Source: Palaemon carinicauda
Lineage: Eukaryota; Arthropoda; Malacostraca; Decapoda; Palaemonidae
NCBI RefSeq assembly: GCF_036898095.1
Contig: NC_090746.1
Span: forward strand, 59,751,919 to 59,815,918
Direction: 5' to 3'
DNA: 64,000 nucleotides
Both the position numbers and the translations under genes were made by a program. The stretch's first letter is position 1, and every line of letters begins with the position of its first letter. This document shows positions 33,731 through 45,525 of this stretch, piece by piece. Below the pieces are notes generated by a model. It made no database searches and was not told the DNA's origin. It was given only the letters and a program-made list of their open reading frames with translations.

Positions 33731-36700
33731 CTACTGATGTTGTTGTTGAGGAGCTGGAGGCTTGTATGGCCGAGATGTAAGGGCCCTTTGGAGGAGCGAA
33801 TCGTGATTCGACTTCCTCCACCTCTCAGCTGTCCGTTCCACATCCTTGGGCTCAAACAAACTCTCTCCAAGGATGGAGGAGTGTCTGAGCTTGCCGACAT
33901 CCATGGCTGGGACTTTCGAGTGGAACCTCTTGGTCACCGCATCACGACGTTTTAAGATCAAGTTTGCCCACAAGTTCGAAACTTGGTGAGCCATGAACTC
34001 GATGGTGCGCGTGCCCGAGAGGAGGAAAGTCTCTATGGCCCTCCTGGTGCTCTCCTTGGACAAGTCCTCGGATCGCAACAGGATGCCCAGAGACCCCAGC
34101 CAGATATCCAGCCACGAAGTGTCCATCATGGCACACTTTGCGACCTTCTCCTGGCTTAGGATCTCCGTAGCCGAGAATGTCACCTGCCGGGCGGAGAGTT
34201 TCTCGAGAGAAATTCCCCTAGAGAGCTCTTCCACAGAGTGGTGGAGGGGAAGAGCTAAACAAGACTCCCCCATGATTTCGAAGTACTTCCTCTATTGTAC
34301 ACGAGGAGGTGGGAGGAGTTTGTTCCCGGCAGAGGAACGGCTGGAGGAGGAGAGTTCGGAGAGCTGGCCCTCAACCTTGTCTCTGGCACTCTTCACTCCC
34401 TGGGACCAGGGCAGAGCCACGCTGGCATTTGGGAGTTTCTGGGTACCGTAGACTTGGTCCAGGACCGTATCCTTGCCTTCGCGGGGGGGCGGTCTCGGGG
34501 TCCTTGAATCCGTTGAGTTGCCTCATTAGACTCAGGACCTGCCAGAAGGCATGCTCCGACTCATGGTGCTCTCCTCCTTGTGGACTGGCAGCAAGGTCTC
34601 CTGTCCCCAGTAGCCCTACTTGGGGGGACACGTAGACGTTCTCCTGGGATCTTGCTGGTTCTGGTCGAATTCGGGATGAAGACTTAGGAACAGTCTTCGA
34701 GTCCTTGGGCTCCCTCCTGGGAGGGATACAGGACTCAAGCAACGAAGTCTGGGGGCTCCTCTCCACGCGAGATGGTTCTCTTCCTCGAGGTGGGGTTCCT
34801 CCCATTGGTGCCGTGGGAGAATTCCTCCCCTCGCTGGATTCTTCGTCCACAGGTGAAGGAGAAGGCGTCTGCGAGGGGGAAGGGGCCTTCCTAACGGACT
34901 TCTTGGGAGCCATCTTAACCCTAAGAGAAGTCACCACGAAGTCCCCTCCTCTCCTTCTCTTCAGCGGGGACGAGGCTGCCGTTGGTTTCAGTCCCAGATC
35001 AGCGAGGGCCGACTTCATAGCCTGCACGACCGCTTTGATCAGGGACCCGAACCAAGGCTGACGGCTGACGGACACAGTGTCAGCGACTCCCGCTGGAGGG
35101 AAGAGGATCGGCTGATCCTAGGAGTGGACACCACGGGGCCTGCCTGAAAAGAAAAAGAATGTTGCCTAGACCTCTCTGAAGATTCTTCCTGCTACTGGAC
35201 GTGCGCAGCTCTGCGCTTACGGGATGGAGATCGTGAGGACGATGATCTGGAAGCACGTGCTCCAGAAGACTCGCAAGGTTGGGCGCGCTGCGAAACCTGG
35301 CGGGAATCGCGGTTGAGATCACGCTGGCGCTCGCGCGATGGTAAATTCGCTGGTTCGCGCGCGGGCGAATGTTGGCGCGCATGCACGCAGAGATGAAGGC
35401 GCGGGTGAGAGGGCGAGAGGGCGGGTGAGAGGGCGCGTGGGCAAGTGGGCGCGCTGGCGAGTGGGCGCGCAGGTGAAGGTGCGCGCGGTTGTAAGGGCGA
35501 GCGCTGGCGGTCGCGAGAACGATGGCGCGTAGGCGAGCGATGGCGCGTTGGCAAGCGATGACGCGTTGGCGAGCGATGGCGCGTTGGCGAGCGATGGCGC
35601 GTTGGCGAGCGATGGCGAGCGATGGCGCGTTGGCGAGCGATGGCGCGTTGGCGAGCGATGGCGCGTTGGCGAGCGTTGGCGACGATGGCGCGTTGGCGAG
35701 CGATGGCGCGTTGGCGAGCGATGGCGCGTTGGCGAGCGATGGCGCATAGGGCGAACAGGCGAGTTAGCGCGTCGGAGACCTATGGCGATCTGGAGCGTGG
35801 GCGCGTTGCCGAGCGCTTGCACTCAGGTGAGGGATCGCGAGGGAACGTAGGAGATTGCTGGCGCGCAAGAGATCATTGGCGCACAGTTGCGCAGTCAAAA
35901 GGTACTAGCTGGGGCGCAGGACCAAAAGGTGAGGTTGCGCGCAAAGGCGAACGCTCGTGGGCGGGCACAGAAGACATCTCGTGGGCGCGCAGGGATACGT
36001 ATTGCTTTAGAAGTGCGCGCGATGGCGCGCAGGCGATGGTTGGCGCGTGGGCGAGCTCTGCGGGCGCGTAGGTGAACGTCGGCGAGGAAATCGTGGGCGC
36101 GCGGGTGAACGTTGGCGCGCATCAGGAACAGTGCACGCAGTTGTGCGCTGACGAGCAGGTGATCGTGGGCATTCAAGAGACCGTTGGCGCGCATTGCGCG
36201 CAGCAGGAACAGATGTGCGCTGGCGAGCTGGAGAGCTGAAGAGCGCTGGAGCACAGGCGGTCTCTGGAGATCAGGAGAGCGCTGGCACGCAGGTGAGCGC
36301 TGGCGAGCAGGAGATCTACAGCGAGACTCAGCAGGAGATCGCTGGCGCGTTGAATCAGCAGAAGACTGGTCCACAGCAGGAGAGCGCTTGCGCGCAGGTA
36401 AAACCTGGCACTTAAGGGAGTTACCCACATTGTGGGATAAGCCCTTTCGCCCCGAAGGGATCGGTGCCCGTTGGAAAACGGGGTGCGTTGGCGCCCACTG
36501 CGCATCTGCATCCAGGAACGGAGATGGAAGACTGGAAGGTCTGGCAGGCGTCGGATATCGCGAACGATCTGCTGATAGGTCTAGCGATGCAGATGCAACA
36601 GTCTGCTCTCGTCGAGGAGGATCTTCTGTGGGGGACGTCGAAGGCGAAGAACCAAAGAGGCGCCTCCTAACTCCCTTGTAAGGAGAAGGAAAGCCTCTAC

Positions 36701-37559
36701 AGCGAAGAGGAGGACGAGCCTTACGGCGAAGACGACCTCGAGGCACAGCAACACCATCGTCGGTCCTCCGAAGAGGAGTCTCTGTCAGTGCACTCCCCCG
36801 AGGGGGAGAAACACCCGCAGGAGAGACCGTTGGACTCAGCGCCTCCCTCGAAGGATGTTCGGAGGGGGGAACTGAGCCTTCAGCAACATCCGCAACAGCA
36901 GCAGGGGTTTGACCCGACCCGTCGGAAGCCTCTGCCAAAACAACGTCGACAATAGACAGAGGATCTACCTCTGATATTACCAGCGACTGTTTGACAGCTG
37001 CACCCAACTGGATCAGGTCAAACAGAGCTTCCCTGGAGGGCGAGCCCTCAAGCCCCAAGGAAGCCCAAAGCTGTAAAAGATCATTGTTAGATACATGGTC
37101 ATCAACAAAATCAATATCCTCTCCCGGAGGAGGAGGGGGAGCTGCCTTGCTATGGGAGGCAACGCCCTCTCCCGAACCCCGAGGTTGGGAAACAAAAGAA
37201 TGGCCTACGCTACCAGTCGACGGCCTCTCATGAGAGACCGATTGAGTGGGAGCTTCGGAGGAGGTTCGGGCAACGGAAGAAGAGTCCTTGGAACCTTCCT
37301 TCTTCAAGGCGACCCTTGAAGGAGAAAGGTCACGCTTATACTTCTTCTTACGCCGCCGGGCAAACCTCTCCCACTGGGAGGTAGACCACTCCCTGCACTC
37401 ACTACAGTTTTTATCCCTTTCACACCGTTGACCTCGGCAATACGGACATAAGGTGTGAGGGTCCGTCTCGACCGCCAACATGAACGTTCCACAAGGGCGG
37501 TCGGGGGAGTCCAGGGCACTTCCGCATGATAGGAAGGTAGAGGCCAACTTCAAGCACAC
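33731..37559 (-). pseudogene. A1 gag-like ORF
   Basis: The N-terminus (frame from 37,559) has the zinc-binding pattern at residues 23-55: C-x11-H-x2-C-x2-C-x4-C-x5-C-x2-C (TDPHTLCPYC, CSECREW). It then has a long acidic/Pro/Ser region and Arg/Ser-rich low complexity. The frame stops at 35,895, reopens at 35,822 (the RHRSPT repeats), and further segments follow at 34,371-35,075 and 33,731-34,273. The last encodes the conserved helical block WLDIWLGSLGILLRSEDLSK, then LILKRRDAVTKRFH, probably capsid-like. Several indels or stops are present. Confidence 0.8.
35505..35750. repeat. 18-bp GC-rich minisatellite in A1 gag
   Basis: The unit gcgatggcgcgttggcga repeats about 13 times. On the coding strand it gives a six-residue RHRSPT period, so expansion keeps the gag frame. 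Shorter related repeats extend from about 35,350 to 36,400. Confidence 0.93.
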
Positions 37560-37830
37560 AAGCTGTAAGAAAAAGCAAACAAATTAAGGCTGTCAAAAAT
37601 GCGAGGGCGAGACAGACACGTCTGCTCATCGCCCGAACCAAAAGTGAAGTGAAGCAGTTCACCGGTGTGGGGGGGAGGGGTAGCTAGCAACCCTATCCCT
37701 CCCCTACCCCCCTGCTAACTAGCGCGGGGGTAGTTAACCCTCGTTAAAAATCTAATGGCTCGTCATTTCAGCTACGCCGAAAGTAATACCCCATGTAAAT
37801 AGCGTGGTTTATATTTTGGTTACGGAACAA

Positions 37831-38018
37831 CTAGAAAGTTGTAATGTATTTCATAGCTCAATTGTTGATGTGTAAACAAATGCATTACCAGTTTTTCTAC
37901 TAGCAATAAAATTTCACTATGGTACTTAATCTTGATAAAAATATAGCATGAAATAAAATATATACTATGATACTTTTATCCATGAAAATATTAAAAACTA
38001 TAATCGGAACAAACGTAC
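37831..38018. other. Intron flank of A1
   Basis: About 190 bases of AT-rich intron between A1 and the exon c donor; nothing else seen. Confidence 0.6.
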
Positions 38019-38223
38019 CAATGGAAGTTAAAGACGTCACAGGTTTACGGGCTTCTCGTACATCCCATATATGAACAAAGGTATCAATTGAGCACGTTGC
38101 CAACACATGAGGATCAGTACGATGCCAATTTAGGTCTGTTACAGTTCTCGTGTGAGCACGTAAAACATGAAGGGTTTTTAAATGACCTTCATCCCACATG
38201 CAAACTTCAGCACGCTCACCAAA
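38019..38223 (-). CDS. WDR59: WDR59 exon c (WD40 blades 1-2)
   Basis: Sixty-eight codons plus one base. It contains FGERAEVCMW, then LRAHTRTVTDLNWHRTDPHV and DTFVHIWDVREARKP: a full WD40 repeat with the GH-like/WD signature. The acceptor is tggcag and the donor gtacgt. The intron upstream of it is about 14.4 kb and holds elements A2 and B2; the intron downstream is about 8.4 kb and holds A1. Confidence 0.95.
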
Positions 38224-38652
38224 CTGCCATGAAGATAAAGAACATTTATATGATGTAATAATATGAGAAATCAATGTAGAGTACAATATAGAAAAGGGCA
38301 TTACATATTGTTAAAGCATTACACACATAAATAAGCTTCCAAAATAAATATACTGTAATGGCTCTAAATGAAAGAGACTACGACTAATAATACATTAAAT
38401 GCAGAGGATATTTATATACCTAGAGTACCTAAATGCAAAGGATTGAAGTTACATCCTAAAATGTACCTCTGTACTATACTTTAATCATAATTAAATACTG
38501 TAATCATATCCCATTTAAACTGCAGTACTTTCATAGACTATAAAGCTTTGGCTCCTCTTCTGGTTCTTTTTAAGCTATATAAGTCTGTAATCATTTCAGG
38601 TAAAATGTACAGGATTCCAGTGAAATATTGAAAATAATTAAGGTTGTAATAT
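38224..38652. other. Intron, nothing recognised
   Basis: About 430 bases of AT-rich intron between exon c and element A2. Confidence 0.55.
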
Positions 38653-38952
38653 GACAAATTTGGAAGTCCTGTACTGTACTGTAATACAAAAATGCTTTAA
38701 TAGAGCATATGATATCCTATTAAACAAGAAAATGGAATAATGAGCATACAAACCTGCAGCTATTTATAGGGGTATTGCTTATACAAGCATAGCTAAAAGA
38801 CGAGCCAAGATAATTTCAGTGAGGGATAACTGCGCCAACCGCTAGTTAGAGGGTGGGGGTGCCCAGGCTACCCCGCTCATTCACACCTTTCAGCTGGGTA
38901 AAGACTTTGCTTTCTGGCAGGACTTCTTGGGGGACAGGGTGGCAGGACAATT

Positions 38953-39236
38953 TATTATTATTATTATTATTACTAGCCAAGCTACAACCCTAGTTGGAAA
39001 AGCAAGATGCTATAAGCCCAAAGGGCTCCAACAGGGAAAAATAGCCCAGTGAGGAAAGGAAATAAGGCAATAAATAAAAGATGAGAATGAATTAACAATA
39101 AATCATTCTAAAAACAGTAACAACGTTAAAACAGATATGTCCTATAAAAACTATTATCAACGTCAAAAACAGATATGTCGTATATAAACTATAAAAAGAC
39201 TCATGTCAGCCTAGTCAACATAAAAACATTTGCTCC
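38953..39236 (-). mobile_element. LINE 3' end, copy 1, inserted in A2 ITR
   Basis: On the minus strand it starts within the last codons of a reverse transcriptase ORF (GANVFMLTRLT then TGA), has a 3' UTR of about 220 bases (gaaaggaaataaggcaataa in plus orientation) and ends in a TAA-rich tail. It is 5'-truncated. It looks like a SINE, but the coding tail shared with 45,526-45,842 shows it is LINE-derived. Confidence 0.82.
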
Positions 39237-39838
39237 AGGTTTGTATGCTAGGAAAAATACAATTTACTTCCAAATTTGTTGCTTGTTCCGGCGCAAAAAC
39301 AAACCCTCCGCTATTTAAAGGGGTGACTCACTCTTAGGAGGGAGGAAGTCCTCACCAACTGGCCTTGGTCATGACCCGGGGTTCTCTCTAAAATCAAGTG
39401 CCAATATAAGGTAATGCACTGATAGCAGCCTGTAAAAGCTTGTGTGAGTGCAACTAGCAGTGTGGCTTGTCTTAAACGTAATAACTCGAGTATAAGACCT
39501 AAAGTTCTTAGGACTTAACCAATACCCTCCCTCAAAGACGTATTGGGGACGTAACAAAGGGAAATGAGTCTTACCTGCAGTGAGGTGAGGTCAGCTGTGC
39601 TGAAACTCATAGAACTGTTTTCCCCAGAGGGGGGAAGGTGAAAGAAAGAAAGGAGCCAGTCATTCTTACTCATTCACCACAGACTAACCCGGGTAACCTC
39701 AGCCCTCAAACCTCTGCTACTTGCCCATCAAGGAGCTTGAGGTGTTTAGACCACTCTTGCAGCCACCAAAGGACCAATGGAATAGGTCTCCATGTTCCTG
39801 TGGGTTACGTCTTGCAGGAAATGGGCAGTGAAGGTCGT

Positions 39839-40830
39839 TTAACACTTCAAAACGCCCGCTTGCGGTACCTGCGCCAGAGAGTAGTTTTTCTTGAATGCCA
39901 GAGACGATGGAATGCCCCTGACGTCATGAGCTCTGGGTTGTTTGGAAGGAAGGGGGTTTGGCTTGAGTGCACTTTCAATCACCTTTCGAATCCATGAGGA
40001 AATGGTATTTCTCATGATCCTCCTCTTGACCTTACCCATGCTAACGAAAACCGATTGCACATGGGGGAAGCTGCTGCCGTTCTTTTCAGGTAACACCTCA
40101 GACTCCTTATTGGACAAAGTACCAGTTGGTCTGGATCTTCGGTTACAGAACGAAGACTCTCTATCCAGAATGGGCCGAACCTAGGGTCCAGCACACCCAG
40201 ATTTTGAGTTTTACCAATGAACTCATGGATGTAGCTGAGAATTACTTCTCCCCATCTCCTGGAGTGGGATATGTCAAAAGATACACCATGTAGTTCACTA
40301 ACTCTCTTAGCCGAAGTCAAAGCGAGTAGGAACTGAAGGACCTGAACCACATTCCAACGAGGAGGTCTAGATTACGACTGGGGACAAGTTAGCTCATAAC
40401 TACGTGTGAGTTAGGAAAGTTCCGAGGAGGAAATATCTACTCCTTTCAGTTTTAAGGCAAAACTCAAGGCCAAAACCAAGAGAAACATTTCTTCCTGAAG
40501 GTGTAGAAAGAACTCCACTATAATTGGAACAGAGGCATCGAGGGGAGAGATACCCCTTCCATGACACCAATCACGGAAAACTGACCACTCTAACAAGTAG
40601 ACTGCCTCTGTGGATCTTCTGAGGTGTCAAGCCATTTTTTTCGCAACTCGTTGCGAAAAGCCTCTCTGCGCGAGGAGGTGCTGGACAGTCTTCAGGCGTG
40701 AAGCCAAAGCGAAGCTACGGCTCTGTCGTAAATGTTGGCATGAGGTAGTTTGAGCAGGTTGTGTCGTGGAGGAAGTTCCCTCAAGATCTCCGTAATGAGT
40801 AGTAGGTGGTCTGGGAACCATTCAGCTTGA
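39839..40830 (-). pseudogene. A2 tyrosine recombinase
   Basis: Recognisable blocks: LKTVQHLLAQRGFSQRVAKK, LEWSVFRDWCHGRGISPLDA, TSAKRVSELHGVSF (catalytic Arg), CPIRSLRCYLKRTAA, AHDVRGIPSSLAF (H-x-x-R). After GVLKC comes a stop, and the nucleophile position reads TAHFLQD (Phe for Tyr). Several frame breaks occur. Confidence 0.82.
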
Positions 40831-40874
40831 TGCCATAGTAGAGCTATTAGAGTCATATGTAGATTATTGCTTAC

Positions 40875-42217
40875 TCAGACCTGGTTGAGTGCTTTTCTTA
40901 TTAGGCAGAAGAACAGGGGAAACATGTAAGCGTCCAGGTTTACCCACCATCGTTGGAATGCATCTTGCCAAAGAGCTTGGGGATCCAGGACTGGGAAGCA
41001 GTATAATGGGAGCCTGAAGTTCAGGGCCGTTGCGAACAGATCCACAGTCGGGGAACCCGATAAAGTCACGACTTTGTTGGCTACTACAGGATTCAAAGAC
41101 CACTCAGAGCCCACTATCCGAGTCATTCTGCTCAGATTGTCTGCCACCACATTCTGTTTGCTTGGAAGGAAGCAAGCCGATAGGGGAACCGAGTTGTCTT
41201 CTGCCCATCTGAGTATCTCTACTGCTAGATGGCACAGCTGCTGCAAAAAGGCACCGCCTTGATTGTTTAAGTAACTAACTACCGTGGTATTGTCACTCAT
41301 GAATACCAAGGGGTGCCATGCCAGGATATGGTGGAACTGTTGCAGGGCAAGAAAGGCTGCCCTCATCTCGAAGAGATTCATGTGCTGGTACCTTTCTGAT
41401 TCAGACCATTAGCAGGAGATATTGTAGTGCAGAATGTGGGATCCCAACCTTCATTTCATGTATCTGAAAAGGGCATCCACTCCGGGGGAGGAACGAAAAG
41501 ATCAACCCCTTTGCAGAAGTTAAGGTCTGCCAGGCCCCATCTGTGGTCCAAAAGTTCCTCTTGCCCTAAGCGGACTAGACAACCCCCCAGGATTGGTGGA
41601 CTGATTCCATTGGGATCTCAAGAATGCCACTAGAAGGATCTCATCCAGAGGCTACTGTTGGAAACTAATCAGACCAGAGAGGAGAGGTGACCGAGCAGGC
41701 GAAGCTATCTCTGTGCTGGGAGCTCTTCTCGCCTGAGGAAGGTCTGTGCTACCTCCCTCAGCCTCTGAATCCTTTCGTCTGATGGGAAACCTTCATGCCT
41801 AATGGCGTCTATTCACATGCCCAGGTATACCAGTTCTTGAGAGGGAAGCAGGTGAGACTTCGAGGTTTACCCCAATTCCCAGATCTTGGCAAAACCTTAG
41901 AAGTTGGTCTCGATTGCGAAAGATCACCTCCGAGTCTGCCAGAATCAGCCAGTCATCCAAGTACCTTATGAGACAGATGCCGAACTCCATGGGCCCAAGA
42001 TGACACTAGGGCGAACACTATCGTGAAGACCTGAGGTGCTGTGGACAGACCGAAACAGCACCTTGAACTGGTAATGCTTCTGGTCTGCCATGAATCTTAG
42101 ATACTTCCTGGAAAACGGATGGATTGGGATCTGGAAGTTGGTGTCCTTTAGATCTAGAGAGCACATGAAGTCCGGCGGTCTTATTGCTTGTCTGACCGTC
42201 GTGTCGGCCGTCTCCAA
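40875..42217 (-). pseudogene. A2 reverse transcriptase-RNase H
   Basis: RT pieces: DFMCSLDLKDTNFQIPIHPF, KYLRFMADQKHYQFKVLF, then LIRYLDDWLILADSEV near 41,950 in another frame. RNase H is at 40,875-41,381: NLFEMRAAFLALQQFHHILA, FMSDNTTVVSYLNNQGG, QNVVADNLSR, and the VDLFATALNFRLPLYC extension. Several frameshifts separate the parts. The YxDD box survives. Confidence 0.85.
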
Positions 42218-42300
42218 ACCTGTTCAGAGCTGAGAGGTCGATGACTGGTCTTCAGCCTCCAGACACCCTTTTCACAAGAAAGAGTCAACTGTAGAAGCCT

Positions 42301-42301
<1 letters not shown>

Positions 42302-42359
<58 letters not shown>

Positions 42360-42360
42360 A
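42302..42360. repeat. (GA)n microsatellite in A2 RT
   Basis: About 29 GA units with one interruption. It replaces coding sequence at the RT N-terminus. Confidence 0.96.
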
Positions 42361-43641
42361 ATTCCATGGTTCAGCTGTGAAGCCACCTCTGCCAGCGATC
42401 CCCCTAATGGTGGATGTATGGGAGGATTGCCCGTTCTAGTGGGATCAGTCTCGGCTGGATTCCCTATTCCCTTTGCCTCCATGAAAGGACTTTTTATCTA
42501 GAGAGGCCTGTTTACACACCTTATGACCGTGTTGTTTTGGGTCTCTAGCCCTTTTCATATGTGTCTTAGGAGCTGGTTTCCATTGTGGCTGAGAAGTGTA
42601 GAGCCTAGTGGTTAAGACCTTCTGAATGAGGTAGTCCTGGCTGGACTTCCTCCACTTCTCTGCCAACCCCTCGACATCCTCGGGAATAAAGAGAGAGCTC
42701 CCTTCAAAAGGAGCGTTCCTGAGTCTCACCACATTGGCCTGAGGGAGTTGTCTATGGAACCGTCCTATGACAGCATCCCTCCTCTTCAAGATGGTGTTAG
42801 CCCGTAGGTTCACCACCTGATTGGAGAGGAACTCATGGCCCGAGGCCAGTCCTGGGACTGGATCAGTTGTCATATAGAACCCAACTAGAAGTTGAGCCAC
42901 GAAGTAGTCTGCATGGCATTACTCAGCAACTTTCTCCAGATTGAGTACTGTATCTCGGAGGCCGAGAACAAGAGAGGCAGTCCCCGTAAGCTTCTCGAAG
43001 GGGCCTTGTAGGGAGAGACTCCTCTGAAACTTATACAGGGGGGGGACTTGGAGGAGCTGCACTGGCCTTCAGGGGTCTCTGGGTGCCATAAAACTGGTCC
43101 AGGACCTTATCCTTACCCTTAAGAGGAGCTGGCAATGGATCAGGCAGTCCATTGATGGAGCAGATGCAGGCTGACACTTGCCACAAGGCCATGTTCCCAC
43201 TCCTTCCTTTCATCCTCCATTGGCCTAGGGATAGCAGCAGCTGGCAAAGCCTCGTCCTTGTGTTGATTTTGTCCTTCCATCCGAGCTCTCACCCATAGGA
43301 GCCCAGAGTGGTCCAAGTCGTCGTCAGGTTAAGCCAGATATAGGTCAACTTCCGTGGACGTGCTCACTTCCCTCTGCCTATCAGGTAGATGTAGGGAAAG
43401 TCTGGCTGAGGAATTAGGGATTGTAAATAAATCCTTAAGCTCTCTGCGCTAATTCAGAAGTTCCTCCATAAGCGTAGGTCCTATGGACCTCAGCTGGTCT
43501 GCGGGACGGATGGGGATCCGCAGGAAGAGGAACCACGTCGCACTGGGCCGGACAGCGCGCCTCCTTAGGCACTATCTCAACCGAAAAGGGATGGAACAAG
43601 TCCCTATAGGCAATTGCCGTCCTCCTTAGGGGGTGGACGTA

Positions 43642-43725
43642 CAGTGAACCCTCGCTACTTCGCGGTTCGACCATCGCGGATTCACCACTTCGCGGATTTT
43701 TTCCATAACCCATATATATACAGTA

Positions 43726-43784
<59 letters not shown>

Positions 43785-43838
43785 CATGTATTTATGTATA
43801 TATGTAGGTATGTATATGTGTATACATATAATAATATA

Positions 43839-43883
<45 letters not shown>

Positions 43884-43890
43884 TATATAA

Positions 43891-43956
<66 letters not shown>

Positions 43957-44364
43957 AAAGTAGGAAGATGTGATGTAGTTCTAAGGGAAAAGTATGGGAA
44001 ATATGTCTGGGTAATAAGCAAAGCTCTACCTCCAGTTTGTTTCTACATTATGATCAGAGATAAATGTAAACAAAACATTGGTTGCCATTTTTTTATCGTG
44101 CTTTTTAGCATGTTTAGGAAATGCATGATATAAAATCACCTTTAATATTTGTGCCTGTTTTAGTTTAGGGTACTGTAGTACATGCATTAAGTGTTCTGTA
44201 CATTAAAGGGTAGTTTGTTAACAGTACTACGTACAAGGGAAGGTTTTAAAAGTCTGAATATACATGTTGAATAAATAGGTAAATATGGTGTCACTACTTC
44301 GCGGATTTTCACCTATCGCGGCCGCGACTGGAACCTATCTACCGCGATAAACGAGGGTTCACTG
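43642..44364 (-). mobile_element. Tigger/pogo-like element nested in A2
   Basis: Ends: CAGTGAACCCTCGCTACTTC at the left and the inverse of CAGTGAACCCTCGTTTATCG at the right. TA flanks both ends (43,640-43,641 and 44,365-44,366). The right ~330 bases are the inverse of the left part of the 22,664 copy. The middle is (TA)n. It is non-autonomous. Confidence 0.87.
43713..43951. repeat. (TA)n compound microsatellite
   Basis: Long TA tracts with short GT/CA interruptions inside the Tigger-like element. Long ORFs of Tyr/Ile across it are artefacts. Confidence 0.96.
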
Positions 44365-45245
44365 TATTCTCTTCCTCTTCCCTTTCCGTTTGGCCTGTGG
44401 GATCTTGAACTGCAGAGGGCTACCCTGTAGTTCTGGAGCGTTCTCTTCCCACGACCTCTTGCGAGGAGAGATGGGATTTACCTTGCGAGGGGGAACTGGC
44501 AGGGCGGAACCCTCAGAAATCCTCCATGGTTAGACAGAGGAGAGACACTAGGAATGAGTGTCTACAAAAGGATTCCTAGGGGGTGCCTCTGACAGACTGG
44601 AAACGGGGGGTCACCCCCGTCACTGCTTGCGGCATCACCTTAAATAATGCTCGCAGCCATGGGGGGTCCCAGGCTCTTTATGTGCAGGCGGGGGGTCCTT
44701 AGGACGGCACGGATCCATGAGCTTTGAAACCTCTACAAACATCTTAACCCTCTTGCCAGTAGGGAACTTACCTGTAGGCAAAACAGGCACAGGCCTCCCT
44801 TTGGGGAGAGGGTCTGGGAGCTGTCAAGTGGGCGACACCTGTCTGATGGGAATCTCTCCTAGTGGGAGTTTTAACCTGAGGAGGGAAACTTTCTGCAGCC
44901 AAAAACGGAGAAGGAACATCCTACAGGGACAAAAAAAAACAACGGGGCGAGGCGAGACCAATTCACAAGAACCCTCTCTGCCATGTCACACGACATTACT
45001 CTGTCACAAGACCCTGCTACATCACGCGCAGCTGGTCTGCCACGCAACACAGCAAGGGACCGAGCTGAAGCAAGAGGATGAAACCCAGGGGGAGGAGCTA
45101 CTATAGAGCGTGACTCCAGGTCGCGCATCCCATGGGGATCATAGTGACAAGATCCTGGAGGAACTGAATCACTGAATCCTGAAGGAGGATGCAAACCCTC
45201 TGGAAAAGTGCTGCGTGTACCCAAAGGCGCTCACCTGAGAGTGTC

Positions 45246-45341
45246 AGCTATACACAGTGTATTCACAAACCTTCTGTAATAAAGTGAAAAAACCTATCTA
45301 TTTATATATATATATATATATATGTATATATAATGTATACA

Positions 45342-45376
<35 letters not shown>

Positions 45377-45449
45377 CTGTATATATACACACACACACAC
45401 ACACATACACATACATACATACTGTACATATATATATATATATATATAT

Positions 45450-45500
<51 letters not shown>

Positions 45501-45525
45501 TATATATATATATATATACACACAC
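45246..45525. repeat. Compound TA/CA/GATA microsatellite
   Basis: After about 55 bases of ordinary sequence come TA tracts, then (CA)n near 45,389-45,406, (GATA)n near 45,452-45,500, and TA again. Confidence 0.95.

Larger units (their letters stand above)
29790..37830 (-). mobile_element. DIRS family A, copy 1 (A1), full length, 8.0 kb
   Basis: The left ITR starts at about 29,790 (gacgaattcggaaataattt) and its body (cgagccattagatttttaac) is mirrored by the right ITR, which ends at about 37,830 (ggttacggaacaa). The ICR at 30,050-30,140 joins the inverse of the left end (ttaggaaaaatacaaattat) to the inverse of the right end (gttccgtaaccgaaatacaa). From right to left the coding order is gag-like ORF, RT, RNase H, recombinase. 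It sits in the WDR59 intron between exons c and d, on the same strand as the gene. Coding defects show it is dead. Confidence 0.92.
42445..45224 (-). pseudogene. A2 gag-like remnant
   Basis: The C-terminal block at 42,445-42,900 is clear: NQVVNLRANTILKRRDAVIG, FIPEDVEGLAEKWRKSSQDY, aligning to A1 gag. Upstream sequence to about 45,224 is GC-rich gag-like but broken, with the Tigger-like insertion at 43,642-44,364. The zinc-binding N-terminus is absent. Confidence 0.7.
38653..45245 (-). mobile_element. DIRS family A, copy 2 (A2), 5'-truncated, with insertions
   Basis: The left end at about 38,653 (gacaaatttggaag) has an A-type ITR body, interrupted by a LINE 3' end (38,953-39,236). The ICR follows at about 39,237-39,330. 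The coding order right to left is gag-like, RT, RNase H, recombinase. A Tigger-like element (43,642-44,364) splits gag, and a GA tract (42,302-42,360) lies in the RT N-terminus. No right ITR or zinc-binding gag N-terminus is visible, so the 5' end is lost near 45,245. Confidence 0.85.

Noticed and set aside
35522..36075. Plus-strand ORFs rich in MARWRA repeats
   Set aside because: Antisense shadow of the 18-bp minisatellite in A1 gag; the coding strand is minus.
29790..37830. LTR retrotransposon or endogenous virus
   Set aside because: Terminal repeats are inverted, no protease or DDE integrase is seen, and a tyrosine recombinase follows RNase H, which marks DIRS.
43614..44021. Long Tyr/Ile ORFs on both strands
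   Set aside because: They are translations of (TA)n and (CA)n microsatellite; the same applies to 45,257-45,555.
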